NCBI RefSeq assembly: GCF_039652615.1
Contig: NZ_JBDJAC010000002.1
Coordinates: forward strand, 1 to 64,000
DNA: 64,000 nt
From: Fulvimarina sp039652615
GTDB taxonomy: Bacteria; Pseudomonadota; Alphaproteobacteria; Rhizobiales; Rhizobiaceae
Direction of reading: 5' to 3'
In this document: positions 34,687 through 44,431 of the stretch, piece after piece
Numbering within the stretch: the first letter of the stretch is position 1
How the letters are laid out: every line of letters begins with the position of its first letter
Notes under the pieces: model-generated
The model's database searches: none
What the model was told of the DNA's origin: nothing
Seen by the model: the letters and a program-made list of their open reading frames with translations, nothing else
Program-made: the position numbers and the translations under genes

Positions 34687-37600
34687 ATGTCGAAGTCCAA
34701 AGCCTACGATCCTCTCTCCGACGAAGCCGTGAGTGAGCTCGAGGCCGCTTTGGAAGCGGATCTCAATACCCAGTCGGGACAATGGGCCGAGACGTCCGCT
34801 CAGGCCGAAACGCCGCAAAACCCGGACAATATCACCGTCGACATGTCACTCGACGATTTCGAACGTCAACTCGGCGAGACCGCGGAAGAGCTGCGAGCCG
34901 AGCAGGAGCGCGAGAACGCGCAGGGCTTCCTTCCGCCCAAGAACGTCGAAGAGCAGGTGACGCCGCAAAAGCCGCTCCCCCAGACCGCCGCCAATCAAGA
35001 CCCCGGCACCGCAGGCTATACGCCCTCCGGTTCGCCGGACAGCGACGCGACGCAGCGCAGCTACGGCCCGCAGGCCGCGAACGACGAAGAGCGCCGGACC
35101 GCGGTCATGGCGAACGCGCTTCTTTCGCGAAGCAGCTCGACACTGCCGCTCTGGTTCGCCGCGCTGTTCGCGGTCCTCTGGCTCGCCGGCACGGGGCTCG
35201 CTGCTTATCAGTTCTTCGGCGACCGCCTGTTCCCGCTTGATCAGGCGATCACCGATCCAGAGCAAGGCACACTGCTTGCCATGATCGCGGCGGCTGGCCT
35301 CATTCCCGTACTGCTCGTCTTTGCCTTCGCCATCCTCGTTCGCCGCTCCTCGGACCTGCGCCTGATGAGCAAGTCTCTGGCGGAGGTCGCCTTCAAACTC
35401 GCAGAACCGGAAACGGTCGCAAGCGAGCGGGTCGCAAGCGTCGGTCAGGCCGTGCGCCGCGAAGTCTCCTCTCTCGGTGACAGCGTCGAGCGGGCCCTCT
35501 CGCGCACCATGGAACTGGAAAACGTCGTGCATGGCGAGGTGTCGGCGCTTGAGCGGGCCTATGCCGACAACGAGGCGAAGATCCGCACTCTCGTGCAGGA
35601 TCTCGGCTCCGAGCGCGAACAGATGCTCTCCCATGCCGAGCGCATGCGCTCCTCCGTTGTCGGTTCGCACGAACGGCTGGTCACGGATGTCGATCAGGCA
35701 TCGGAACAGATCCTCCAGCGCATTGAAGAGGCTTCGGCACGCTTCACAGCGCTTTTCGAGGACCGCTCCCGCGCGCTCGCCGAGGATTTCACCTCGCGAT
35801 CCGATACGATGGCAAACCTCTTCGACGAGCGCTCCAGCGAGATCAGCGGTCGCCTGACGTCGAACAGCGAAGAGCTGATCCAGCGCATCACGCAGAGCGG
35901 CGAACAGGCAACGCAGACGCTCCGCGAAACCGGCGATAACGTGGCCGGCGAGCTCGATTCCCGCCTGTCGACCATGAGCGAGCGTTCCGACGCGCTGATG
36001 GAGCGTCTCTCCACGATCGGCCAGGACATCGACAATCGGATCCAGTCCTCGGAGGAGCGAATCGGCGCCCTTCTGGAAAGCCGGGCGCAATCCCTGACGG
36101 CCAGCACCGACGAACTCGCCACGCGGCTGACCGCGATCGGCCAGGAAATGGAGCAGCGCCTCGTCGCATCCGGCGAGGCGATCAACGGCCTCCTCGCCAA
36201 TCGCAGCGCGACGCTGACAAGCGACAATCAGCGCTTCCTCTCCGATCTTACCCAGGCGCTCGACGAGCGCTCCAACAGCATGACCTCGGAAACCTCGAGC
36301 TTCCTCTCCGGCCTCGAAGCGGCCTTCGAGCAGCGTCTTCGCGAACTTGCGGAAAAGAGCGGCGGCTTCCTCGGCGATCTCGATCGGGTGATCGAGCATC
36401 GCAGCGAAGAAATCGACGGCAAGACCAAGCGCCTCATCACCGATATCGACGGACGCCTCGGCACACGCGCCGCCGAATTCGAGGACAAGTCCGGTTCCAT
36501 CGTCGATCGTCTGGAAACCCAGGCCCGCGAATTCGATCGGCAGCTGATCGCCACCGGCGAATCGATGTCCGGTCTCTTCGAAGCCCGCAAGGGAAGTCTC
36601 AGTGACGAAACGGGCCGCTTCCTCACGGATATGGCGGCGGTCTTCGACCAGCGCCTGCAGGGCCTTGCCGGCGAAGCGCAGAACTTCCTCGCCCAGCTCG
36701 ATGGCGCCTTCAACGAGCGGCTGCGCGAAATCGGCGAGCGCGACGACATCTATATCGGCAAGCTGAGCGAAAGCATCGACACGCGCAGGGGCGAACTCGA
36801 AGATCACTCCCAGCGCTTCCTGTCGACCATCGAGACCAGCCTCACCGAGCGCACCGAACGCGCGGCGAACCTTCTGTCCGACGCCAATGAGAGAACCATC
36901 GGCGATCTCGATCGCCGGATCGAGGCGATCGACCGCACCCTCACCGAGCGCGGCGGCAATCTGGTCGAAGCGCTCGACGAGCGGGCGAACGTCATCGCGA
37001 ACGCGACTCAGCGGATTTCCGACCTTTTGGAAGAGCGCTCACGCGAGTTCGCCGTGGCTCTCAAGGAACGCGCTCAGGAGATCATCGCGGCTTTCGAGGC
37101 CGGCCATCAGGCCATCGGGAGTTCCACGCGCGATGCGGTATCGGAGAGCGACCGCGTTCTCGACAAGCGCACGTCCGAACTTCGAACCCTTCTCGACGAA
37201 CGCCTCTCCGGTCTCAACTCCTTGCTCGATGCCGGGTCCGGCCAGATCGTCGCGGCTTTCGACGACGGCAATCGGACGTTCTCCGAGCGCGGCAACGCCA
37301 TGCTCGCTACCACACGCTCCCTGTTCGAGGAGCGGAGCCTGCAACTTTCGCAGCTCCTGGACGATCGCAATTCGAAGCTGGGCGAAACACTCGACGAGAG
37401 GCGCGCCAAATTCGACGAGACCGCACAGGACGTGCGCTCGCTCCTGGACGACAGGTTGCAGGCGCTCAATGCAAGCCTCGAAGAGCGCTACGGCCGCTTC
37501 GTCGACGGCTTCGAGGATCGTCAGTCGACATTCGCAAATCAGGCCGAGTCGGTTCGTGCCCTGCTCGATGAGCGGCTCGAAACCCTGAACGGCATCATCG

Positions 37601-40600
37601 CATCCAGTTCCGGACTTCTTGCGACGTCCTTCGATGACCGTCGGCGCGAATTCGAGGACAGCGCGACGCGGATGGCTCGCGAGATCGACGACCGTCTGTC
37701 TGGCCTTGCGAACCAGCTCGGCGCCAAACAGAACGAGATCACCGAGGCGTTCGACCAGCGCAAGGCGATTTTCGACGAACAGACCGAGGGCGCACGCCGC
37801 CAGCTCGACGAGCAGCTGGACGGACTTCGCTCCTTGCTCGACGAGCGTCTTGAGGGGCTCGGCGGCATTCTCGCGGCAAGTTCAGGGATCATCGCTGGGT
37901 CGTTCGACGACCGGCAGAGCGAGTTTGAGGAGCGCGCGCGCGCCGTGTCTGCGGAGATTGATTCCCGTCTTGCGGACCTCTCGCGCGCTTTGGACCAGCG
38001 CGGCGGCGAGATCTCATCCGTTTTCGACGATCGCCAGAAGATTTTCGACGAACGGGCCGATGTCGTCCGCGCGGTGCTGGACGACCGGCTGCAAAGCCTC
38101 GGCGCGATGCTCGACGAACGCGCCGGACAGATTTCCGGTGCCTTCGACGGACGCCAGTCGGCCTTCGAGGACAAAGCGCGCACGATCGCCGGCGATCTCG
38201 ACGCACGCCTCGAGGATCTCGCATCTCTCCTCGATGCGCGCGGCGGCCAGATGGCCGGCATCTTCGAGGAGCGCCAGAAGACGTTCGACGAACGGGCAAA
38301 TGTCGTCCGCGCCGCGCTCGACGAGCGGCTGCAGAGCCTCGGAGCGATGCTTGAGGAACGCGCGGGCCAGATTTCCGGCGCCTTCGACGGACGCCAGTCC
38401 GATTTCGAGGACAAGGCGCGCGCAATCGCCGACGATCTCGACACACGCCTTAACGAACTCTCGGCCCTCCTCGATGCGCGCGGCGGCCAGATGTCGGGCA
38501 TCTTCGAGGAACGCCAGAAAATCTTCGACGAACGGGCCGATGTCGTTCGGGCCGCGCTCGACGAGCGGTTGCAGAGCCTCGGCGCGATGCTCGACGAACG
38601 CGCTGGCCAGATTTCCGGTGCCTTCGATGGACGCCAGTCTGCCTTCGAGGACAAGGCGCGCACGATCGCCAGCGATCTCGACGCACGCCTGAGGGACCTT
38701 GCATCTCTTCTCGATGCGCGCGGCGGCCAGATGGCCGGCATCTTCGAAGAACGCCGCGAAAGCTTCATTCAGTCTGCGGAGGACTTCCGCGCGACGATCG
38801 ACGACAAGCTCGGAACCCTGTCGACGATGCTCGACCAGCGCTCGAACACGCTCGCCGATACGATCGACCAGCGGCGCGACAGCTTTGCCGACTCCGCCGA
38901 GATCGCCCGCCTGACGATCGACGAGAAGCTCGACGACATCACGAAGATACTCGACCAGAGCTCCGGCAAGATCGCCGACACGATCGACCAGCGGCGTAAC
39001 GCCTTCGATCATATCGCCGACGGTATTCGCGGCGCCCTGGACGAGCGTCTCGAAGCTTTGAATTTCATGCTGTCCGATCGGGCCGGCGCGATTTCCGGCG
39101 CATTCGACGACAAGCAGGGCCAGTTCGATCGGCGGGTCGATGCGGTTCGCACTTATCTCGACGAGCGTCTCGAAGATCTCGGCTCTCTCATCGAGGCCCG
39201 CTCGGGCCAGATGGCGGGGCTCTTCGACGATCGCCGCCATGCCTTCGACGCGAAAGCCGAAGAGGTGCGCTCGCTGCTCGATGAGCGTCTTAGCTCCCTG
39301 TCGGAACTGCTCGATCGCCGCCGCGATGCCCTCGGCGACACGTTCGACGAGAAGCTACATCAGCTCGATGCATCGACCGGATCGCGGATCGAAGCGCTTT
39401 ACGAGCGCACCTCGTCGATCGGAAACACCCTCGCCTCGGCCGTCGCCAACCTGGAAACGCTCCTTCAAAAGCGGCAGGCCAGCCTCGAGGAGGTTCTCGG
39501 CAATCGCGGAGGAGATCTGGAGGCGAGCCTTGCGCTCAGTTCCCAGACCCTTCTGTCCGGCCTCGAAAGCCAGTCGAGCGAGATGAAGAATTCGCTGGAA
39601 GCCACCGTGCAGCGCGTCGAAGCGCTCATCGGCATGGCCGACGGCATCATGACCCGCGGCATCGACGAAAAGCAGGATGCTCTCGCAAGCCTGCTCGAAG
39701 AGCGCGGAAGAGCCATTGAAAGCCTCGTCGCCCAGACCCGCGACAGCCTCACCGGCGGTCTCGACGATCGCATCGAATCGATCGCATCCCTCCTGTCCGA
39801 TCGCTCGGAACGTCTCAACCAGTCGCTGCAAAGCGAAGGCGTCAAGCTGCTCTCGACCATTGAGGAACGCTCGAACGCCCTGCGGGGCGAGCTTGACGAT
39901 CGCGCCTCGATCCTCACAGCGATCACCGAGGAAGTTCGCGAGCGCATGTTGTCCGCTCTGGATGAAAGAATCGGCACGCTTCGCGGCGGCTTCGACGATC
40001 TTGTCTCCAATGTCGCATCGGATGTGGCCACCAAGGTCGATGCCCTCGCGGCGGCGATGGAAGACACGCGCAGCGTCATCCGCCAGAGCATCGACAGCCA
40101 GACAGAGCGGTTCCGCAACGAGATCGACGAGCGTTCGGCAAACTTCTCCGATCGGATCGACCAGAGCGCCAGCGGTCAGATGGAAGCGATCGAACAGGCA
40201 CTGTCCGCCATCATCGGCGGGCTCGACGAGCGAACCGAACGCATTCGCGAGCTTGGCCGCATGAACGATGCCCAGCTCGTGGAGGATCTCGACAACCGCG
40301 CGAAGACACTCGCCGACCAGGTTGCCGGCAGAGTCCAGCTGGCAGAAGACGGACTTACCAGTCGGGCCGAAAGCCTGCGCTCGATCATCGGTGACGCCCA
40401 GCGACTGCTCGTGGATGGTCTCGACGAGCGCCTCGGCGCCATGGCCGCGCTGGTCGCCGCGTCGGAGGGTTCGGTCCTCACCGGCCTCGACGAACGGCGC
40501 GAGGCGATCGCGAACGAGTTGTCGGGTGGCCGCGAGGCGATCGCCCGCACGATCGAAGAACGCGTGAACGCCATCTCCGAATCCCTCATCCAGGCCGACC

Positions 40601-43600
40601 TCAAACTGTCGTCGATCCTTGACGACCGCCGTGACAGCCTCGCCTCCACCATCGAGGAGGCCTCACGGGCGGCCGCTGCGACCCTTGGCGACCGGAGCGA
40701 CGAAGTCCGCCGCGCGATCGACGAGAGCGTTGCCAATGTCTCGTCCACGCTCGACGAACGGCGCGGCGAGCTGGTCGCGGCACTCGACCAGGGTTCGAGC
40801 GCACTCGCGACCACCCTCGATGAACGGACGACGGCCATTTCGTCGGCGCTCGAGCGCGGTCTCGGCAATGTCGAGCGCACGCTCAACGCCCGCGCAGGCG
40901 CTATCGCCGACACGATCCGCGAGACCATTGCGGAAGCCATGCAGACGATGACGGCGGAGGTCGCCCAGGCCCGCGAAGGTCTTCAGGGCGAGACGAACCG
41001 TATGGCCGAGAGCCTTTCCGGCATGGAGCAGCTCTTCACGGCTACGGGCGACTCGGCACGCCGCCAGATCGAGGAAGAAGCCAACCGTCTGTCCGAAAGG
41101 CTGAGGATGCTGGCCGAGGAGCTCGCGGCCAAGGCGAGCGATGCCGAGCTTTCGCTCAACGATCAGAGCCAGCGGATCGCCGAGAACATCACCGGCGCGA
41201 CCACCGCCCTGCGCACGCTTTCGGAAGAGTCCCGCAGCCGTTTCTCCGTGGAAGCGACCCAACTGTCGCGCTCGATCGCCGCTCTTGCCGGCGACATGAA
41301 CCGCGAGGTCACCACGGTTCAGGAAGGTCTCGCCTCCCAGCGTATGATGCTCGCCGACGCACTCTCAAGCGTGTCGGTCGAGGTCGCGAGCGAGTTCGAG
41401 CGCAACACCAAGCGCTTCGAGGAGATGATGCAGGAGGCCCAGGGTCGCCTTGCCAGCTCGTCCTACGAGAGCCGGGACGCGATGCGCGAACAGGCCGAAA
41501 CCATCGCCGCACAGATCGCGGAGGCGGCGAACCGGATGCGCGAGCAGGCCGAGACGAGCCAGCTTGCGCTCCGCGACAACACCGACCAGCTTGCCAACCG
41601 CATCTCGGGCGCGTCCCTTCGGCTGCGCTCCGAAACCGACAACGCGGCCAAGAGCCTGGAAGAGCGTGCGCAGCGCTTCACCGAAGAGCTTTCGACCGTT
41701 TCGGTGCAGCTCGAGGAGCTTCTGCAGTCGAACAATCTCAGCGAAGGCCTTCGCGACTCCACCGAGCGTGTCCGGGCCGAGATCGCCAATGCCTCGGCGA
41801 GCCTTCGCCAGGAAGCGACGACGATCGCGGCGGAGCTTCGGGGCGACGTGGTCAGTCTGTCGCAATCCTTCGTCCACGATGCCTCGGAGGCCCGTCAGGA
41901 GCTTCTGGCGCGCAGCGCCGATCTGTCCGGCCAGTTCGCGACGATCTCCGAGACCATTCGCAGCCAGACGGATCAGGCTCGCGACCAGCTCATGCAGGCA
42001 GCTGGAGCCGTCGCCGACGAACTGGCCGCGCGCATGGCCGAGAGCGAACGCCAGATCGCGACGCGCGGACGGATGCTTTCGGAGGACCTCGAAAAGCGTA
42101 CACGGGAGATGGCTTCGGTGCTCTCGTCGAGCTCTTCGGAGATCGCCCGCATTCTCGATACCGAGCTCACCGAGCGCCTCAGCCAGAGCGAACGCGGCAT
42201 CACCGATCGTGCCCGGCTCCTCGGCGAGGAATTGCAGGTCCGCACAGCGGATCTCACAGACCTCATCGGTTCGCAGCATCGCCAGCTCGTACAGCTGCTC
42301 GATGAGGATGCCCGGCCTCTCGTCGGCCAGCTTTCTATTCGCGCCGACGAAACCATCGCCGCCCTCAATCAGGCCGCCGAAGGCGTCATGGGTGCTTTTG
42401 ACGAGCGCGCCCGTAGCGCCACCGCCGATGTGTCGGATATTCGCGATCGTCTTTCCAGCGAACTCAACTCCCTCCTGGGACGGCTCGGGCAGACCTCGGG
42501 CGAGCTGCGCGGCCTCGTGGAAGAAACCGCCAGCAATCTTGGCGCAATCGACTCGACGCTGCAGCAGAGCGGCGACCGCTTCACCAGCGCCGCCGAGCAG
42601 GCGTCGAACCAGATCGCCCTCACCGCGCGGATGCTGGAGAGCAACACCGAGCGCCTCGACCAGATGTCCATGGGCGCCTTCTCGAAGATCGCCTCGATGG
42701 TCGATCGCTTCGCCGAACACGGCGCGGCGCTCGGTGATGCGGTTCGCCAGATCGAGACCGGCGAAGGCCGGCTGCGCGAGACGCTGGAAGGCGGCCAAGG
42801 AGGGCTGGAAGAGCTGGCGAACAGGCTGGTTTCGCGCTCCGAAGAGATCGGCGGCACGATTCAGTCGTTCGAAAGCCTCATGAACAATCTCTTCGAGCGG
42901 ACGGAAGAGCGCTCCCGCGCAATCTCGTCCCGGCTGTCGAGCGAAGTGTCGGGTACGTTGGAACAGGCGGAACGTCAGCTCGGATCGACCGAGGAGCGCT
43001 CCCGCATTGCCGCGGAGACGATCCGCCAAGCCGTCCAGAGCGCTGTCGAGGAAGCCAGCCAGCGCTTCGAAGGCGCGACCGACGAAATTCGCCAGGCAGC
43101 AGCCGCGATCCGCGACGAGATGTCCGCGACCCGCTCCGACATCAAGCAGGGCGTCTTCCAGCTTCCCGAGGAAACCCGGGAGTCGACCTCGGCCATGCGC
43201 CGGGCGGTCTCCGAACAGCTTCGGGCGCTGCGCGATCTCAGCGAGATCGTCCAGCGCACCGGCGGCGCCCTCGATGTCGCGCCGGTGGCAGCGGCAGCAG
43301 GCGCTGCGGCGGGTGGCTATGCATCGGCACGGTCAGCCTCGCCGTCGCGGCCGGACTCCAGCCCAACGCAGGAGCCGCCGCGTCAGTCCCAGGCTCGTCA
43401 GCCCGAAGCGCCGCGTGCTGCACCGCAGCAGCCGGCCCAGCCGCCTCAAACCGATTTCGACGATAGCGACTTCGAGGAGCGTCTTGCCGCATCCTTCCTG
43501 ACCGACGGCAATCTTGCCCGCGATCTGCGCGGATCGAACACCGACAACACCGGATCGCGTTCATCGACCGAAGCCGGACGTTCGGCGGCGCAGATGCGCA

Positions 43601-44232
43601 GCGAGAACAGCACCGGTCGTGCAACGCCCACAGGAAGCGCTGCCCCCACCGGGCCGCTCCAGGGGCCGCCAGCACAGCCCGCTCCCTCGATCGCGAGTCG
43701 TTCGGAACGTCCGGCTCAAAGCGATAGCAGACGAGAAGAGCCACGCTCGGCCTCGACGCCTGTGCGCGATGAGACGCCACCGGAGCCGCAGGGAAGCGGA
43801 TGGGTGTCCGATCTCCTTCGCAGAGCCTCGCGCGACGACGAGCCGATGGCGGATCGCTCGCAGCCGTCAGCGCCAGTCGATCGGTCCCCCGGCAAGCAGC
43901 TCGACGATCTGGCCGGTGAAATCGCCCGGGCCATCGACACCAACGCGGCGTCCGACCTTTGGCGTCGCTACAGGCTCGGCGAAACCAATGTCTTCAATCG
44001 GCGCCTCTATACGATCCGCGGTCAGCAGACCTTTGACACCGTCCGGCGCCGCTACCAGCGCGACGCGGACTTCCGGTCGGCCGTCGAGAGCTATATCGCC
44101 GATTTCGAGAAGCTTTTGTCCGAGGCAGTCCGGCAGGATCCCGATGTCGATCTGACCCGCAGCTACCTGACGACCGAGACCGGCAAGGTCTATACGATGC
44201 TCGCGCACGCGGCAGGCAAGCTCGACAAATAA
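34687..44232 (+). CDS. Giant membrane-anchored helical repeat protein, GPR/RgsE (growth pole ring)-like
   Basis: 3181 residues, the largest gene here. Layout: acidic cytoplasmic start with DDFERQLGETAEELRAEQ (about 55-75); two membrane helices at about 152-177 and 195-221; about 2600 residues of continuous charged helix; a Pro/Gln/Ser linker (about 2870-3060); and a compact C-terminal domain (3068-3181; ASDLWRRYRLGETNVFNRRL). The helix is built of about 40-residue repeats, each with words like LDERLxxLxxxLDERxGQI and AFDxRQxxFEDKA. This fits the rhizobial growth-pole-ring protein GPR/RgsE: apolipoprotein-like helices, an N-terminal anchor and polar growth. Known members that I recall are about 2100 residues, so this one is about half as long again. 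A ring or scaffold role at the growing pole is inference. Terminator at 44264-44306. Confidence 0.8.
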   Translation: MSKSKAYDPLSDEAVSELEAALEADLNTQSGQWAETSAQAETPQNPDNITVDMSLDDFERQLGETAEELRAEQERENAQGFLPPKNVEEQVTPQKPLPQTAANQDPGTAGYTPSGSPDSDATQRSYGPQAANDEERRTAVMANALLSRSSSTLPLWFAALFAVLWLAGTGLAAYQFFGDRLFPLDQAITDPEQGTLLAMIAAAGLIPVLLVFAFAILVRRSSDLRLMSKSLAEVAFKLAEPETVASERVASVGQAVRREVSSLGDSVERALSRTMELENVVHGEVSALERAYADNEAKIRTLVQDLGSEREQMLSHAERMRSSVVGSHERLVTDVDQASEQILQRIEEASARFTALFEDRSRALAEDFTSRSDTMANLFDERSSEISGRLTSNSEELIQRITQSGEQATQTLRETGDNVAGELDSRLSTMSERSDALMERLSTIGQDIDNRIQSSEERIGALLESRAQSLTASTDELATRLTAIGQEMEQRLVASGEAINGLLANRSATLTSDNQRFLSDLTQALDERSNSMTSETSSFLSGLEAAFEQRLRELAEKSGGFLGDLDRVIEHRSEEIDGKTKRLITDIDGRLGTRAAEFEDKSGSIVDRLETQAREFDRQLIATGESMSGLFEARKGSLSDETGRFLTDMAAVFDQRLQGLAGEAQNFLAQLDGAFNERLREIGERDDIYIGKLSESIDTRRGELEDHSQRFLSTIETSLTERTERAANLLSDANERTIGDLDRRIEAIDRTLTERGGNLVEALDERANVIANATQRISDLLEERSREFAVALKERAQEIIAAFEAGHQAIGSSTRDAVSESDRVLDKRTSELRTLLDERLSGLNSLLDAGSGQIVAAFDDGNRTFSERGNAMLATTRSLFEERSLQLSQLLDDRNSKLGETLDERRAKFDETAQDVRSLLDDRLQALNASLEERYGRFVDGFEDRQSTFANQAESVRALLDERLETLNGIIASSSGLLATSFDDRRREFEDSATRMAREIDDRLSGLANQLGAKQNEITEAFDQRKAIFDEQTEGARRQLDEQLDGLRSLLDERLEGLGGILAASSGIIAGSFDDRQSEFEERARAVSAEIDSRLADLSRALDQRGGEISSVFDDRQKIFDERADVVRAVLDDRLQSLGAMLDERAGQISGAFDGRQSAFEDKARTIAGDLDARLEDLASLLDARGGQMAGIFEERQKTFDERANVVRAALDERLQSLGAMLEERAGQISGAFDGRQSDFEDKARAIADDLDTRLNELSALLDARGGQMSGIFEERQKIFDERADVVRAALDERLQSLGAMLDERAGQISGAFDGRQSAFEDKARTIASDLDARLRDLASLLDARGGQMAGIFEERRESFIQSAEDFRATIDDKLGTLSTMLDQRSNTLADTIDQRRDSFADSAEIARLTIDEKLDDITKILDQSSGKIADTIDQRRNAFDHIADGIRGALDERLEALNFMLSDRAGAISGAFDDKQGQFDRRVDAVRTYLDERLEDLGSLIEARSGQMAGLFDDRRHAFDAKAEEVRSLLDERLSSLSELLDRRRDALGDTFDEKLHQLDASTGSRIEALYERTSSIGNTLASAVANLETLLQKRQASLEEVLGNRGGDLEASLALSSQTLLSGLESQSSEMKNSLEATVQRVEALIGMADGIMTRGIDEKQDALASLLEERGRAIESLVAQTRDSLTGGLDDRIESIASLLSDRSERLNQSLQSEGVKLLSTIEERSNALRGELDDRASILTAITEEVRERMLSALDERIGTLRGGFDDLVSNVASDVATKVDALAAAMEDTRSVIRQSIDSQTERFRNEIDERSANFSDRIDQSASGQMEAIEQALSAIIGGLDERTERIRELGRMNDAQLVEDLDNRAKTLADQVAGRVQLAEDGLTSRAESLRSIIGDAQRLLVDGLDERLGAMAALVAASEGSVLTGLDERREAIANELSGGREAIARTIEERVNAISESLIQADLKLSSILDDRRDSLASTIEEASRAAAATLGDRSDEVRRAIDESVANVSSTLDERRGELVAALDQGSSALATTLDERTTAISSALERGLGNVERTLNARAGAIADTIRETIAEAMQTMTAEVAQAREGLQGETNRMAESLSGMEQLFTATGDSARRQIEEEANRLSERLRMLAEELAAKASDAELSLNDQSQRIAENITGATTALRTLSEESRSRFSVEATQLSRSIAALAGDMNREVTTVQEGLASQRMMLADALSSVSVEVASEFERNTKRFEEMMQEAQGRLASSSYESRDAMREQAETIAAQIAEAANRMREQAETSQLALRDNTDQLANRISGASLRLRSETDNAAKSLEERAQRFTEELSTVSVQLEELLQSNNLSEGLRDSTERVRAEIANASASLRQEATTIAAELRGDVVSLSQSFVHDASEARQELLARSADLSGQFATISETIRSQTDQARDQLMQAAGAVADELAARMAESERQIATRGRMLSEDLEKRTREMASVLSSSSSEIARILDTELTERLSQSERGITDRARLLGEELQVRTADLTDLIGSQHRQLVQLLDEDARPLVGQLSIRADETIAALNQAAEGVMGAFDERARSATADVSDIRDRLSSELNSLLGRLGQTSGELRGLVEETASNLGAIDSTLQQSGDRFTSAAEQASNQIALTARMLESNTERLDQMSMGAFSKIASMVDRFAEHGAALGDAVRQIETGEGRLRETLEGGQGGLEELANRLVSRSEEIGGTIQSFESLMNNLFERTEERSRAISSRLSSEVSGTLEQAERQLGSTEERSRIAAETIRQAVQSAVEEASQRFEGATDEIRQAAAAIRDEMSATRSDIKQGVFQLPEETRESTSAMRRAVSEQLRALRDLSEIVQRTGGALDVAPVAAAAGAAAGGYASARSASPSRPDSSPTQEPPRQSQARQPEAPRAAPQQPAQPPQTDFDDSDFEERLAASFLTDGNLARDLRGSNTDNTGSRSSTEAGRSAAQMRSENSTGRATPTGSAAPTGPLQGPPAQPAPSIASRSERPAQSDSRREEPRSASTPVRDETPPEPQGSGWVSDLLRRASRDDEPMADRSQPSAPVDRSPGKQLDDLAGEIARAIDTNAASDLWRRYRLGETNVFNRRLYTIRGQQTFDTVRRRYQRDADFRSAVESYIADFEKLLSEAVRQDPDVDLTRSYLTTETGKVYTMLAHAAGKLDK
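38041..38760 (+). repeat. Three tandem 240-bp repeats inside the giant gene
   Basis: Copies at 38041-38280, 38281-38520 and 38521-38760 align without gaps, each encoding 80 residues (two 40-residue helical units). TTCGACGAACGGGC recurs at 38044, 38284 and 38524. Copies 1 and 3 are closer to each other than to copy 2 in their second half (TCTC(T/C)TCGATGCG context, MAGIF versus MSGIF), which points to conversion or a higher-order duplication. Confidence 0.93.
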
Positions 44233-44263
44233 AAGCAAGCAAGACACATAATCTAGACAACAA

Positions 44264-44306
44264 GAAACGGGCGGCCTCTTGCGAAGAGACCGCCCGTTTT
44301 CTTTGT
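44264..44306 (+). terminator. Terminator of the giant gene
   Basis: A long stem of GAAACGGGCGG plus CCTCTT against AAGAGA plus CCGCCCGTTTTC (one mismatch) around GCG, followed by CTTTGT. It lies 32 bases after the stop. Confidence 0.88.
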
Positions 44307-44322
44307 CACTTGAATCATCTGG

Positions 44323-44343
44323 TACCGCCGGACAAATGAATTG
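44323..44343. repeat. Short dispersed repeat (copy 1)
   Basis: The 21 bases here match 59881-59901 with two differences (core GGACRAATGAATTG). Both lie just downstream of genes. This copy lacks the inverted partner arm seen at 59913. Confidence 0.5.
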
Positions 44344-44431
44344 CTCCGCAGGTCAGTTCTCGTCCGACGATCGGCTCGGGCGCTGCTACGGAGGGACACT
44401 CGAAGACAGTGCTTTCAAATTGCCGTCGGCG

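Noticed and set aside
38014..39240. Several open frames of 300-650 codons antisense to the giant gene (for example 34846-36807, 37539-38768, 41365-43029)
   Set aside because: Produced by the repeated Leu-Asp-Glu-Arg codons of the real gene. They change frame randomly and lack starts or motifs.
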